DNA of 64,000 nt. Source: Eutreptiella sp. 'Long Island Sound 2002'. Its lineage: Eukaryota > Euglenozoa > Euglenophyceae > Eutreptiales > Eutreptiaceae. The DNA is taken from the NCBI GenBank assembly GCA_964036045.1, contig OZ038392.1:25424663-25488662 (forward strand). The letters run 5' to 3'. Below are positions 51,603 through 62,923 of the stretch, in pieces. A program made the position numbers and the translations under genes. Every line of letters begins with the position of its first letter. Within the stretch, counting starts at the first letter, position 1. The notes beneath the pieces were generated by a model that saw only the letters and a list, made by a program, of their open reading frames with translations, searched no databases and was not told the origin of the DNA.

Positions 51603-52688
51603 TGATGCGTATTGGTACGCCCCTGGATCTTGGTTACTGAAATCTGCCCCATGGGGAAGAGCTTGAGGTCTTTCAAACCCATTTTTATACTCTTTTTTGA
51701 GGGATATGGAGCACTTATTCTAGAGGCTATGTGAGCACTCTTCAAGAGACATTAAAAGAGCAAGTAAGCACAAGAGATTCCGTAATACCACGCAAATACA
51801 AATTGTTCTAGGAGCTTTGCTCGCCCCATGACACAATCTGGTGTCCTAAAGGAGAAAGAGAGGGCAAACAAAACAATAACTTAGGCTAATACACATGTAA
51901 ACATACCTAAGTACCAAACCATGTGCTAAGGTTAGATTTTTAGGAAAAATCACAGTAAATCAGGGCACCACAGGCCCTGTGACCTGAGATTCAAGTCATC
52001 AACGACTGTCATCGACAGGAACTGTGTTGTGGTCAACATGTCTAAGTCAGCTCTGGGTCAAACCAAGGTCAAACAAGTCAAACAATGTCATAAACATGTT
52101 GAAAACATGGTTAAAACTTGAAACATGGGTCTCCCCCCATGCGCCAGCCTAGAGGGCTCAGGGCATTCTGGCGCCATATGATATTTTTTCTGAAAACCTA
52201 TGGACTCATACTTAATATCCCCCATAGGGGAGGGAACGGCCGTCGCAGCCGGCCGTCTGTGGAAAATTGGCAACATAGTGCATTTTCATGAAAAATGCCG
52301 TAAAATACACTCAAAATCCACAATATTTCATTAAAAATTGATATAAAAACAGCTTTTCTGGAGCTTTTACGCACATTCACGACATTTTCCGTCAAGAAAA
52401 TAATGTCGTAAAAATGACGGCGACGACTGGCGCCCGCTGCCGCGCCGTTGGTTCTAATTACTTTGAAGGTTCAATGAAGCTTCAAATGTTTTAGACACTT
52501 CGAAAACCTTAAAAAAATGACTAAAATAGCTATTTCCAGGCCAAGCTGGAGCTATTTCCTGATACTACAGACTAGCTGACATCTACAATGGAGTGTCAGC
52601 GTACTCCCGGAGCTTTTCTAGCTTCCATGGAGATACTTTTACCTATAGAAATGAACCTGCATATGAGCACATGGCCACATATGCACCA
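51603..52688 (-). repeat. 3' LTR of element F (left)
   Basis: Starts TGATGCGTATT and ends GCACCA. Closely matches 53,718-54,797. Confidence 0.9.
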
Positions 52689-52699
52689 CCCCCCTCCTT
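52689..52699 (-). other. Polypurine tract of element F
   Basis: CCCCCCTCCTT on the + strand next to the LTR, the same 11 bases as in elements A and B. Confidence 0.85.
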
Positions 52700-53207
52700 A
52701 AAAGGTTTCTATGAGCCGTGTTTAGAGAAACCTCAAAGGGGTAAAAGTAACCTATCCTTTTCCCTATATGTTTTTCCTGCTTCAGTGCTTTGAAAAACAC
52801 CCATCCTGAAGAAACAGAGTCCTTGGGCAACAAGACATCAGCAAAGGAAACAAGTATAAAAAACTGTGGTGCAAGTAAAATGTATGGTTCAAACAACCTT
52901 AAAAATAAGTATAGTACAACCAAACAATGGCAAGAATCGCCAGAAAACGGAAGTATTTACAACATATACTCCTGAATATATATCACCGAGACTGTAGCAG
53001 GACTGGCAGAAAATGACAAAGGGCTTGGAAAATTCAAACGAATATGATTAGAGAGGGTTAGCCACTCTCAGGGCCAATGGGGCTCTTATAATTCTTGAAG
53101 AACTTCTCCATCTCCGTGTCAAAGATGTCCAGCTCCTTGGTTGTGAGGGGACGACGGTCTTTTTGCCTTGACGTCGTCGTCTGGTGACAGCTACCTTCGC
53201 TGGAGCT

Positions 53208-53513
53208 TTACCACATGTCGAATTCTTGGTGCCCTTGTTGTTGGGCTTCATAAAAATCAATAGCTTGTTGGAACTCATGGGGAGCATGGTCATACCATTT
53301 TGTTTGGCTGGTTTCTGGCCCATTGTCGTCGCTGGACGTCGCTGACGAATTTGTCGTAAAATATTCGGTGATCTCCGCCGCTTCTGAGCCAGAGTAAGTG
53401 GCCCACCAAGGCTCACTATCTTGGTTTTGATCAATTTCTTGATTTTCTTGAAGTTCTTGATGTTGCTCCTCAGTCCAAGTACTTGAGGAGGAGGTGGAGG
53501 TTGTGGAGAACAT
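53208..53513 (-). CDS. Small acidic ORF of element F, function unknown
   Basis: From the ATG at 53,513 (MFSTTSTSSSSTW) to a TAA at 53,208, about 101 residues rich in Gln, Glu, Ser and Thr. The frame is open upstream through the PBS into the LTR, where an ATG at 53,834 would lie inside the predicted transcript. After the TAA the same frame stays open to about 53,060 and reads like protein (PLTTKELDIFDTEMEKFFKN). A basic ORF overlaps in another frame (53,048-53,434). It is not recognised; a Gag remnant is possible. Confidence 0.4.
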   Translation of the reverse strand: MFSTTSTSSSSTWTEEQHQELQENQEIDQNQDSEPWWATYSGSEAAEITEYFTTNSSATSSDDNGPETSQTKWYDHAPHEFQQAIDFYEAQQQGHQEFDMW

Positions 53514-53706
53514 ACCTGGACGTATTGTCACTCCAGGCCTTCCCAGGCCAGACCAGCGCGTCGGCTGGTTGATCTGCAGTCCAATCTTGGCCTTGGTGAA
53601 GAACTTGAGTTCCTTGGATTGGCTCCTTCTTGTTGCTTGTGCCAAGGGTCCACAAACCTTGAAGAACACAAAGAACTCCAAGTTCTCCTTCAGAGCTGCA
53701 TCAGCT

Positions 53707-53717
53707 CTAGAACAATT
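53707..53717 (-). other. Self-complementary primer binding site of element F
   Basis: The 11 bases abutting the 5' LTR are CTAGAACAATT on the + strand, the exact reverse complement of AATTGTTCTAG at 53,927-53,937 within the LTR. The pattern is the same as in element A, with unrelated sequence. Confidence 0.8.
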
Positions 53718-54797
53718 TGGACGCGTATTATTACGCCCCTGGATCTTGGTTACTGAAATCTGCTCCATGGAGAAGAGCTTGAGGTCTTTCAAACCCATTT
53801 TTATAGTCTTTTTTGAGGGATATGGAGCACTCATTCTAGAGGCTATGTGAGCACTCTTCAAGAGACATTAAAAGAGCAAGTAAGCACGAGAGATTCCTTA
53901 ATACCACGCAAATACAAATTGTTCTAGGAGTTTTGCTCGCCCCATGACACAATCTGGTGTCCTGAAAGAGGAAGAGAGGGCAAACAAGGCAATAACTTAG
54001 GTTAATACACATGTAAACATACCCAAGTACCAAACAATGTGCTAAGGTTAGATTTTTAGGAAAAATCACAGTAAGGGAGGCCACCACAGGCCCTGTGACC
54101 TAAGATTCAGGTCGTCAACGACTGTCGTCGACAGGAACTGTGTTGTGGTCAACATGTCTAAGTCAGCTCTGGGTCAAACCAAGGTCAAACAAGTCAAACA
54201 ATGTCATAAACATGTTGAAAACATGGTTGAAACTTGAATCATGGGTCTCCCCCCACGCGCCAGCCTGGAGGCCTTAGGGCATTCTGGCGCCATATGATAT
54301 TTTTTCTGTTACACCTATGGACTTATACTTAATATCCCCCATGGGGGAGGGAACGGCCGTCGCAGCAGGCCGTCTGTGGGAAATTGGCAACATAGTGCTT
54401 TTTCATGAAAAATGCCGTAAAATACACTAAAAATCCACAATATTTCATTAAAAATCGTTATAAAAACAGCTTTTCTGGAGCTTTTACGCACATTCACGAC
54501 ATTTTCCGTCAAGAAAAAACTGTCGTAAAAATGACGGCGACGACTGGCGCCCGCTGCCGCGCCGTTGGTTCTAATTACTTTGAAGGTTCAATGAACCTTC
54601 AAATGTTTTAGAAACTTCAAAAACCTTAAAAAAATGACTGAAATAGCTATTTCCAGGCCAAGCTGGAGCTATTTCCTGATACTACGGACATCTGCACTGG
54701 AGTCTCAGCGTACTCCTGGAGCTTTCCTGGCTTCCATGGTGATACCTTTACCTATAAAAATGAATCTGCATATGAGCACATGGCCACATATGCATCA
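53718..54797 (-). repeat. 5' LTR of element F (right)
   Basis: Starts TGGACGCGTATT and ends GCATCA, followed by ATAA. The self-primer candidate is at 53,927-53,937. Confidence 0.9.
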
Positions 54798-54801
54798 ATA
54801 A

Positions 54802-56999
54802 TACCACCCGTTCTCACCCGGATTTTGCAAACACCATATACCAATCTTTAAAAGTTACGCATTTGTAAGCTACTATTTTGCAACACAGCTTTTTTGATAA
54901 ATGCAGTGCTCATCCTTGTGTAAAATATTTGTTCATTGTCAAGCTAGCCATTAATTGCACTATTCGGACTACTCGGAGATACCAGTTTGTGACAAGTGTT
55001 TTGTTCCACGGGGCTGTTTTTTAGTTGCAACTCTGCAAGAAAATGGGATCGCGGCTTCTCATTACATAATGACAAGGCAAACAGTAGGGTGAAGGTGAGG
55101 ATGGAGTGTGCTGCTGCCGTCCATTTCATGCAGAACGGGGGTTGGAAGAAGATGATAGGGGCAGCACCCTAGTGTTGGGCAGCATGAAGTAGGAGGACAA
55201 AGTTGGGAGTCGGTGTGCAAAACGTGGTGAAGCATGTTGTTATGCGCTACCCAAAAAACCCTTTTCTGAGCATCTTTTCCACAAAAACTGTCATTTTGGT
55301 GACGCCCATTGAACACTTTCTTTACTGCATCAATGCCCTGCAGCACTTCTTTTTTTGCCAAAGAGAGTTTGGCAATCAACGACAGTGACGATAAGCGGAA
55401 TTCTTTCATTTAAAAAGGCGCCAATGTTAGGCACAACGGATGGCTTTTTTTTGGCGGGTCTTGTAAAACATTTCTTTTCGTGCTTCAATCTGTTGCATTT
55501 TTGGGTTGTAGGCGGGGAAGAGAGGACATGTACCAAATACGGCTGACGGTTCCCTCAATTGTTCAATCGGTTGCAATCCTGCAGCATTTTGGAAAAAAAA
55601 TGGCCCTATTTGGCTAGCAATGCACACAGGTTGGTGCGTTTCCCGTTTTAGTAACCCCGACAGACTAGTCGTTTTAGCTTTGATGGAACGCTTATTGCGA
55701 TTTGTGTTTAGGACGCTCGAAAGGTAGAGCAGAGAGGTAGGGACGTCCTAAAGAAGGTCCTTACCAGGACCGGCCCCCGCTGTGCCCCTTCCGCCTGTTA
55801 CCCCTGCTGATTTTCTCCGGATCAGTGATTGCATTCCTCAAATTCCAAAGGGTCCAAAGTCCAAAAATATAGAAAATAAAATCCTCCTTCAACCCTGAAA
55901 CAGCAACCAGATCCCACAAATACAGCAATAACCCAATTCACAATCCAAATCAGGCTGCGGGCTTCCGTTCAGCACACCGGTCGTCTCACGGTGGCGGGCA
56001 TGTACAAGAATTGCACCAAGGAAGAAAGCCCTGAAATTAGCATATGAACACAAATAATGCAAAGTTGGGGAAAGTGGTAAACATACACCTTCACAGCCAT
56101 AAACCCCTCATTCCCTGGACTCAAGACCTTCCCTTGACTCACAAACATATTGCCCTGAACCGGGTCAAATGAGATGGCTGAATGCCATGTGTCAAAAGTG
56201 ACTACACAAACCCCAAAAATGTGTTCACTCCCAAGCCTCTAAATCCTAGCCCAATAGGGGAGGTGGCGTGTCATGGCCTAGAGTGGCACTCATGACCATG
56301 CCCTACCCTGACATAACCTTGGTTGGGCTGGGAGTCGATTGGGCTTGGAGAACTGCCCCATGATGATGACCTCACAACATGGCAAAATCAGGCAAATCAC
56401 ACCATTATGCCCAAAAGTCAATTATATACTCAAAAATGCGTACGGCAAATATTCAAATGCTCCATGCATGTGTCAAACCGGAAAGTAAGATACAAGGGTG
56501 ATATAGACCAAAGGTCAATGCCCAAGAATATTCCATCATTGGCTCCGAAACTCATCCGGTTATGTACATGAGATGCTTCACAAGTCAACACATGAATTTG
56601 AGACCTAATTTTGTGAGGCCTCGTGTGCCAAGCCAAAGTGACTACGTGATCCGGCATATGGTGAGGTTTAACATCGAAGCATATGCCAACATATAAGCAA
56701 CATACCATAGTTCACGGATCTCTAGGCACTTTACTGTTAGCCGACCAGTTGAGCACATAAAATACAAAAATGAGCATAAAATGAGGTCAAAAACATGCAA
56801 ATATGTCCAAATACAAAGTTGTCATGATAGTATATCTCTATGAACACCCATGATATCCGCGCATGGTTCAATATACAAATGATTGGAACCATTTGCCAAC
56901 AATTCCCCCACTTGGATCCCCAATCGGGCGCATGGAGATACCTTCGCCACTCGTATCTACATGCCCCATGAAAATGGGAGTGCACTCATGGATCTCTTT
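54802..56999. other. Region without a supported gene; may include the start of the LTR of D
   Basis: AT-rich in its first kilobase. Three short overlapping - strand ORFs at 55,062-55,627 might be one frameshifted relic, but I recognise no domain. From about 55,800 the character changes towards the LTR-like sequence upstream of element D. The exact left end of that LTR was not found. Confidence 0.4.
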
Positions 57000-58109
57000 G
57001 CCAAACATACCATGAGCGATACATACGCGGTAGACTTAGTCTAGCGCTTTGAATTCCACAATTGGGACATGGGCAAAGCCCTTGTCACGTGTGGCTCCTC
57101 ATCTCTCCGGCCACACGAAGATATATAACATGGGCGTGAGCATATCGACGCACATACCATGCATATAACACATACCCTCAAAAAGTGGCTCCCACCATGG
57201 TATGCCATGCCCCTCCATGGACATAACTTCACGTTAAAAATACGTGGGAACCCAAAGGAAAGTATCTATGCAACCCCAACACTCATGCGGTACACTCGAA
57301 AGTCGTATTAAGATATTGGGTTGCACGGTCCAAGAGTTGTATATCAATTTATACCCTCTTGACCATTATCCCTTGCTACACCGGGCATGTGTACACACCA
57401 AAGGCGTTTGATGCTCGCTAAATTAAGCTGAGACCATGGTGCTTGCAACGCAACCTTCTTTATTCTCTTTTCTCATACTCCCGCGTAGATATGTCCCTTC
57501 AAAGTGGTCCCAGGATTCACTTTTGTTTCCCTTATATCTCCAAGTCAAATGGGTGGCAAGTATAAGGGAAACCGGATTTGGGCATAGGGAAAGGAGTATG
57601 ACCACTCGAAGAAGACCAAATCAAGTGCGGCGATGTCGAAGTCGAAAATTCGAGTTCGACATCGCGAAAAATTCAGAATAAAATTTCGAGTGCATATTTA
57701 GAAAATTGCGGAAGCAACGAACCCCTTACTGATGAAATCTGACCCTTCATCAGGGTTTCCACCAAAATATCTGGAAATAACAGTTAACCAATCGGTTAAC
57801 GCAAAATCGCGAGCCAACTGACAGTCGCCGATACATTGACTATCAGAACGAGAGGCTGAAAAATTACGGAAACATTATGATAATAAAACCCTGTTGATTC
57901 CTGATATTCTGATATATAAATCTCAGCTGGCGGCGCCTCGGTACTGAATATGGCCGCTCATAGCCGGAATGGCCAAACCTATCACACTATCACATCAGGT
58001 TAGGTCAGGTGGATGGGAGAGTATGGTATCAGACAATGGCGGCTTGCCGGCACATAGATACACACCCCAAGTGACCCCAAGATGGCCACGGGGGTCGGAA
58101 CTGGCTTCA
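57000..58109 (-). repeat. 3' LTR of element D (recognisable part)
   Basis: Diverged homologue of the LTR of B. Shared runs include CCATGCCCCTCCA, ACACTCGAAAGT, GATGTCGAAGTCGAAAAT and AAAACCCTGTTGATTCCTGATATTCTGA (given here in part). It ends GGCTTCA at 58,109 directly before a polypurine tract. The left boundary lies upstream, undetermined. Confidence 0.75.
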
Positions 58110-58125
58110 CCCCCCTTCTCAGAGC
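58110..58125 (-). other. Polypurine tract of element D
   Basis: C-run followed by TTCTC on the + strand, next to the LTR end. Related to the tract of A and B, with a small change. Confidence 0.7.
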
Positions 58126-58502
58126 GTTGTTACCGCTCGGAAGTCATTGAAGAGAGGACGGGAGGACCCCAATGGGCTCCAAACCCCATCTCCCATGTCC
58201 CAAGGACACATGGAGGCCCCACACACGTCGTAGGCGTCCCCCATGCCCCAAGGGAGGGGTGAGGACACTGATAATCGGTGCCGTACGCCATATCCGGTCT
58301 CCTCTTGATCTACAAGATGGACCAAGGGGATCAAATATAGAAAAACGTCGTCAGTCGACCTAAATCAGTATACCACAGTGAAATATATATGTGGAGATCG
58401 AGTGAAGGGGGTATATGGCCAATGAAGGCCCAGAAATCCCCGGATGAACGCCCTCACCCATCTCACAAGCACAAAACAAACAAAAATGCCAAGGGGAATC
58501 CA
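58126..58502 (-). other. 3' untranslated region of element D
   Basis: About 380 bp between the pol stop and the polypurine tract, shorter than in A and B. No ORF is supported. Confidence 0.6.
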
Positions 58503-61432
58503 TTACGGTGCTACGGCAGCCACCAAATGGACCAATACGTCCTCGACATCCAAAGAAATATTCTTTTTCTTCAGGTAGTCCATCCAGACCGTGGTGTACC
58601 TCGGCACAAAACTGCTCGGAGGCTTCCACGAGTCCCGGGACGCGGCGAATCCCTTCCAACGGACTTTATAAAGCCTCCCCCCAGACGTCCCCGGGTCCGG
58701 CTTGTCCGCCAGGATTCTCTCGGCGGTGAAGTCGTCGTCCTCACCCTCGTCGTCTGAGTCCACATCGCCGGCCGTGAACTCGAAGGTGACGGGACGTCCG
58801 CTGGGGTCTGGTGCTCGAGGACGAAGCTGGGTATGGTCGCGGTCCAGGATCTTGTTATCCCCCACACGAACCGCATACACGTCCTGCCCGACCTTCCGCA
58901 CGATTACCCCCGGCACATACCAAGATGCCTGCCGATGCCTGGACAGGACATCCTTGTGGTGCCGCTCCACCCACACGGTGTCTTGGAGAGCATACTTTTG
59001 GACTTTTCCCTGCTTGAAGTACTTGGCCCTCTTGTCATGCTCGTCCTGAAGTGCCTTGCACACTTTGGCCGCCGCGTCGTCCGCTTCGGCCATCATAGCG
59101 TTCGCATCCCGGGCCACTTTGCCATGGTTCAACCATGGGAGAGTGCGTGACACTCGATCACGTAGGAACAGGATGCGATGGGGCTACAGTCCAGTGGGTC
59201 CCGGAAGGTCGTGCTACGCTTGGAGTACTCTCCACAGCGAATTATACCAATTCTGGCCCGGTTTGTCAATGTGCAGCTGGCGGAACTTCTCGAACATCTG
59301 CCGCCCGGCCACCTCAGCTCGGCCATCCGACCGGCTGTGGTACGCCACGGTCTTTGCGTGCCAAATACCCATGTGCTTGCACATTGTCTTGAACCACGTC
59401 CCCACAAACTGACTGCCCCGATCGCTACAGATGACAGCCGGGACATCAAAAATCGTCAGCCAATGCCTGATCATGGCATTAGCGACGGTCTTGGCCTGCA
59501 GCCCCACTCCATGCTTGTCCTTCTTGTCCTTCTTCTTGGACTTCTTGCCAGGGACCGCCACGATATACCCACTATGCCTATCCACCGCCAGGATGACACA
59601 GTCGTAGGTCTCTCCTTCCACGGTGACTTCAGGCATGGCGAATACATCCATGGCTACGGACCACATAGGGGTCTCCGGTATAGCCGTGTACACCGGATTG
59701 CCCGCTGTGGAGTGGTTGGGGCTCTTCGTGGCCCGACACACGGCACAGTCGCTGCAATACCTATCCAGGATGGCGTAGTACCCCAGAGGGAACTTGAAAC
59801 GCCACTCCAGGTCCTGCTGCATCTTGTGTCGGCCAGGGTGCATGAGCTGGGCGTTGTGCCAATGGTCAATGAGCTCCTCCACTCGGTTCTCGGGCACCAG
59901 CAGCTTGTCCTTGAGGAACAACTTGTCCCCATCTTCGGTCAAGCCCTCCGGCCATTCGTCGTCCGACGGGGCGCTCACGGCATTCCAGTACTTGCTCCAG
60001 TGCTCGGATGCCGCGTAGTCATCCGACCAGTCCTCTGTGAGCACCGACCTGACTAGCTCTACAGGGGCCACCATCCATTGCTCGAGGGTTTTCTCTCGAA
60101 TAGCCTGGACGCGGGCACCCCGGAACTTGGCCAGGTCCGTACGGTTTGCCATCACCACAAAGCATTTGACCCCCTCTTGCTCCATGGCCTTCTCCATCTC
60201 GATGATGCGCTTGGCCTCCTCGGTTTCCTTGGCGTCCCCATGGCTGGATATGTCCATCCAAGCCTTGCCCGCGGGGTAGGCCCATCGACTGAGGCAATCT
60301 GCCACAGTGTTGTCCTTCCCCGGGACGTATACGACGCTGAGGTCGAACTTGGCGAACGTCTCATGCCATCGGGCCCTCCTTGCCGCCGGTCCCGAGGGGG
60401 TGTCGACGTGCTCCTTGTGCCAGCTCTGCAAGGACTGATGGTCTGTACAAACCACCACCAGTTGCAATCCGATGTGGCCAGACCAATTCCTGAGCGCACA
60501 GACAATGGCATACGTCTCCTCCTCCCTCGCGGTCCATGTTCGACGTTGGCCCTCGGCCAGGATCCGACTCCAGAACGCCACGGGTACGTGCGACCCGTCG
60601 TCCCGGATCTGCTCGAGGACTGCCCCTACAGCATAGTCTGAGGCGTCCGTCCGTAGCACGAATCCCTTGTCCGGGTCCACCAGGAATAGCCCCAACTGCC
60701 CCAGGAGTCGCTCCTTCAGGCGGTTGAACGCATCTTCGGCCTCAGGGGTCCAAGCAAGCTTCTTCTTGCTCCCCTTCCGGCCGTCGAACTTGCCCACTTG
60801 CAGCATCTTGTGCAGCGGCCCGGAGAGTTCTGCATACATCCGGACATAGCCCGAATAGTAATTGCAGAACCCCATGAAGGACCGGAGTTCGCTGATGGTC
60901 TGGGGCTTCTCCCAGTGGTGCAGGGACGCCAGCTTCCCAGGCATGGGACGGCGTTGCCCGTGACCAACCACGTGACCCGCGAACTCCACTTCCTTCACGA
61001 AGAGTGAGGCTTTGGTGGGCTTGCACACCATGTTGTGCTTTTCCAACTTGCTGAGCACTCGGCGCAGATCCTTCTCATGCGCGTCGATGAGCTCGTCCTC
61101 AGTCATGTTCTCCTTGCCGGACCCGATGATGATGTCATCCACGAAGGGATCGGCACAGTCCCGGACAGGACCGAGTAGGTCCTCCATCATGCGCTGGAAA
61201 GCGGCGTTGCCATTCTTGGCGCCCATAGGCACCACTTTCCACTGCATGGGCCCCAGCGGCGTCGACATCGCTGTGCAGGGCCTGGAGTCCGGGTGTAGCG
61301 GCATCTGGTGATAACCGTGTTTCAGGTCCAACACCATGAAGATCCGCTTTTTCTGTTGTTTTTGGAGGATGGAGTCGATCAGGGGAAGCGAGTACGAGTC
61401 GTGCTCGGTTTGCTCGTTCAAACCCCTGTAAT
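58503..61432 (-). pseudogene. pol: Pol of element D: RT-RNase H-integrase-chromodomain, 5' part cut off
   Basis: Third chromovirus Pol. It begins within the RT motif YRGLNEQ, where element E has inserted; protease and gag would lie beyond E. RT retains FVDD; RNase H retains TDAS, REEE and TDH; integrase has the zinc ligands, AMDVF, CSDRGSQF and GRAEVAGR. Two TAG codons interrupt integrase (59,214-59,216 and 59,184-59,186), at places where A has His and Ser. The same frame continues to a chromodomain (TAERIL ... KVRWKGF ... DSWKP) and TAA at 58,503. The ORF seen past 61,432 is LTR sequence of E. Confidence 0.92.
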
Positions 61433-61965
61433 TGTAAGTGCGGCTAACCCCCATCTGCTCAGATTTTCACTGATCTAACCCAGATTGACTACATTTTGGT
61501 CATTTTCTTTGCTTCGGCGGAATCGCCGTCTCGCAGCTCAGTCTCAGGATCAGACCTATATATTTCTGATATGCCGGATCTGATTCCGCGGTCCATTCTC
61601 CGTAAATCCGCCGCGTTCCGATCATTTGCCTGGAATCGCCATCTGCCGCTGACGCGCGCTCGCGGGCCAGATCGGCCAAATATTTTTCACAATCGGATTT
61701 ATTTAAATCTTTTCAGATAGATATGGACACTCAGATGTGCATAGTAAAATCCGCATCAATTTTCTTCATAGACTGGGACTTTCTGCCGGATAACAATCAG
61801 CGGGGACCTTGCTTCAGTTGTTGCTGCTCTCGCCTCTGTTGGTGTTTGAGTCTCCGGTTCTACCCCCAATAGCAGCGTTCAGGTCGACTCCTCGCGTGCC
61901 TGCCCCACTGGTCTTGCCGGCCCCGAGGCCTCCGGCACCATCAACGACCCAGGGCAGCACTTTCA
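61433..61965 (+). repeat. 5' LTR of element E
   Basis: 533 bp, TGTAAGTGC...GCACTTTCA. No second copy is in the window; it is identified by its ends, by the sharp joint with pol of D and by the PBS. Confidence 0.8.
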
Positions 61966-61977
61966 TGGTAGCAGAGG
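61966..61977 (+). other. Primer binding site of element E (initiator tRNA-Met)
   Basis: TGGTAGCAGAGG, the same 12 bases as in element C, starting at the base after the LTR. Confidence 0.88.
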
Positions 61978-62923
61978 CTACCTGAATGTTGTTCCTTTGG
62001 TGTCCCAACCACAGCTAGCTCCCCAGTACGGGGGGGAGGAAGAGGGACACACCCACCCATGGCACACGCGCACCGCACACGGCACGCACACCGGTAAACA
62101 GGAGCCCAGGGGCCCAGGACACCGCACATGCAACACAACACACCGAGCGGGCACACCGGTGAACAGGAGCCAGCTGGCCCAGGACACCGCAGACGCACCA
62201 CAGCAAACCGCGCGGGCACACCGGTGAACAGGAGCCCAACGGCCCAGGACGCTACACACACGTAGGGCAGCCGAGGGACAGGAAAGAACCAATACCCCAT
62301 GGGTCGGACGCACTGGGGCGACCCAGCCGACCCACCGGGCCAGTGGCAGGAGCGGTACTCCAAAGCCACTGGTCCGAGCCCGGCCAGGCTGCATCGAGGA
62401 CCATGGCAAACGTCACCCGGAGCCATGGAAGCAACCGGTGACAGGCGAGCCGGTACACAGTCCAGGAGGGGGTCACCTGCCAAGCAGAGTGGCCCCGCAA
62501 CTCAAGCCACAAGGGTGAGGCGGTCGTACCGTAGACAAGCGGGAGCAATACCCCTCGTGGTGAGAGATACTCCACACGGCTGGGCAGCCCCCCAGAGCTG
62601 CCGCCCAAAGGAGGGGGCATGTGGCCCTACCCATGGACACATGTGGGGACACCCTCCCACCTGGGACACATGGACCGGGTGGCCGCGACAATGCCTTCCC
62701 AAGCACATGCGGGAGCGGCTCAAGAGGCACCTGACATAGGGCAGTGGGAGGGACAGGACGTCCCCTTGGTAAGACCTTCTTCCTGCAATGTCAAAGGAGG
62801 CATCCCGAGCTCCCGAAGATACCTACCTACCTACCTCCCCAGTACGGCCCCGTAGACCCCGCCACCTCCGGAGAAGTAACGATTACGTTGCCCTGGTGCT
62901 GTGCAAACGAGGCCTTGAGAGGA
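61978..62923 (+). other. Leader of element E with tandem repeats
   Basis: Contains about three copies of a 65-70-bp unit (ACACCGGTGAACAGGAGCC ... GGCCCAGGAC) at about 62,088-62,270 and an ACCT tetranucleotide run near 62,820-62,836. Short ORFs here are unsupported. Confidence 0.6.

Larger units (their letters stand above)
51603..54797 (-). mobile_element. Element F: compact non-autonomous LTR retrotransposon
   Basis: 3.2 kb with two LTRs of 1,086 and 1,080 bp, inverted ends TGATGC...GCATCA (TGGACGC and GCACCA in the other copies), and the 4-bp duplication ATAA (51,599-51,602 and 54,798-54,801). The orientation follows from the polypurine tract (52,689-52,699), identical to that of A and B, and the self-complementary PBS (53,707-53,717). 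The 1.03-kb interior encodes no pol. It most resembles a small derivative mobilised by a chromovirus with the same priming signals. Confidence 0.9.

Noticed and set aside
55062-55627. Frameshifted gene relic on the - strand
   Set aside because: Three short overlapping ORFs could be joined, but no family is recognisable, so no gene is claimed.
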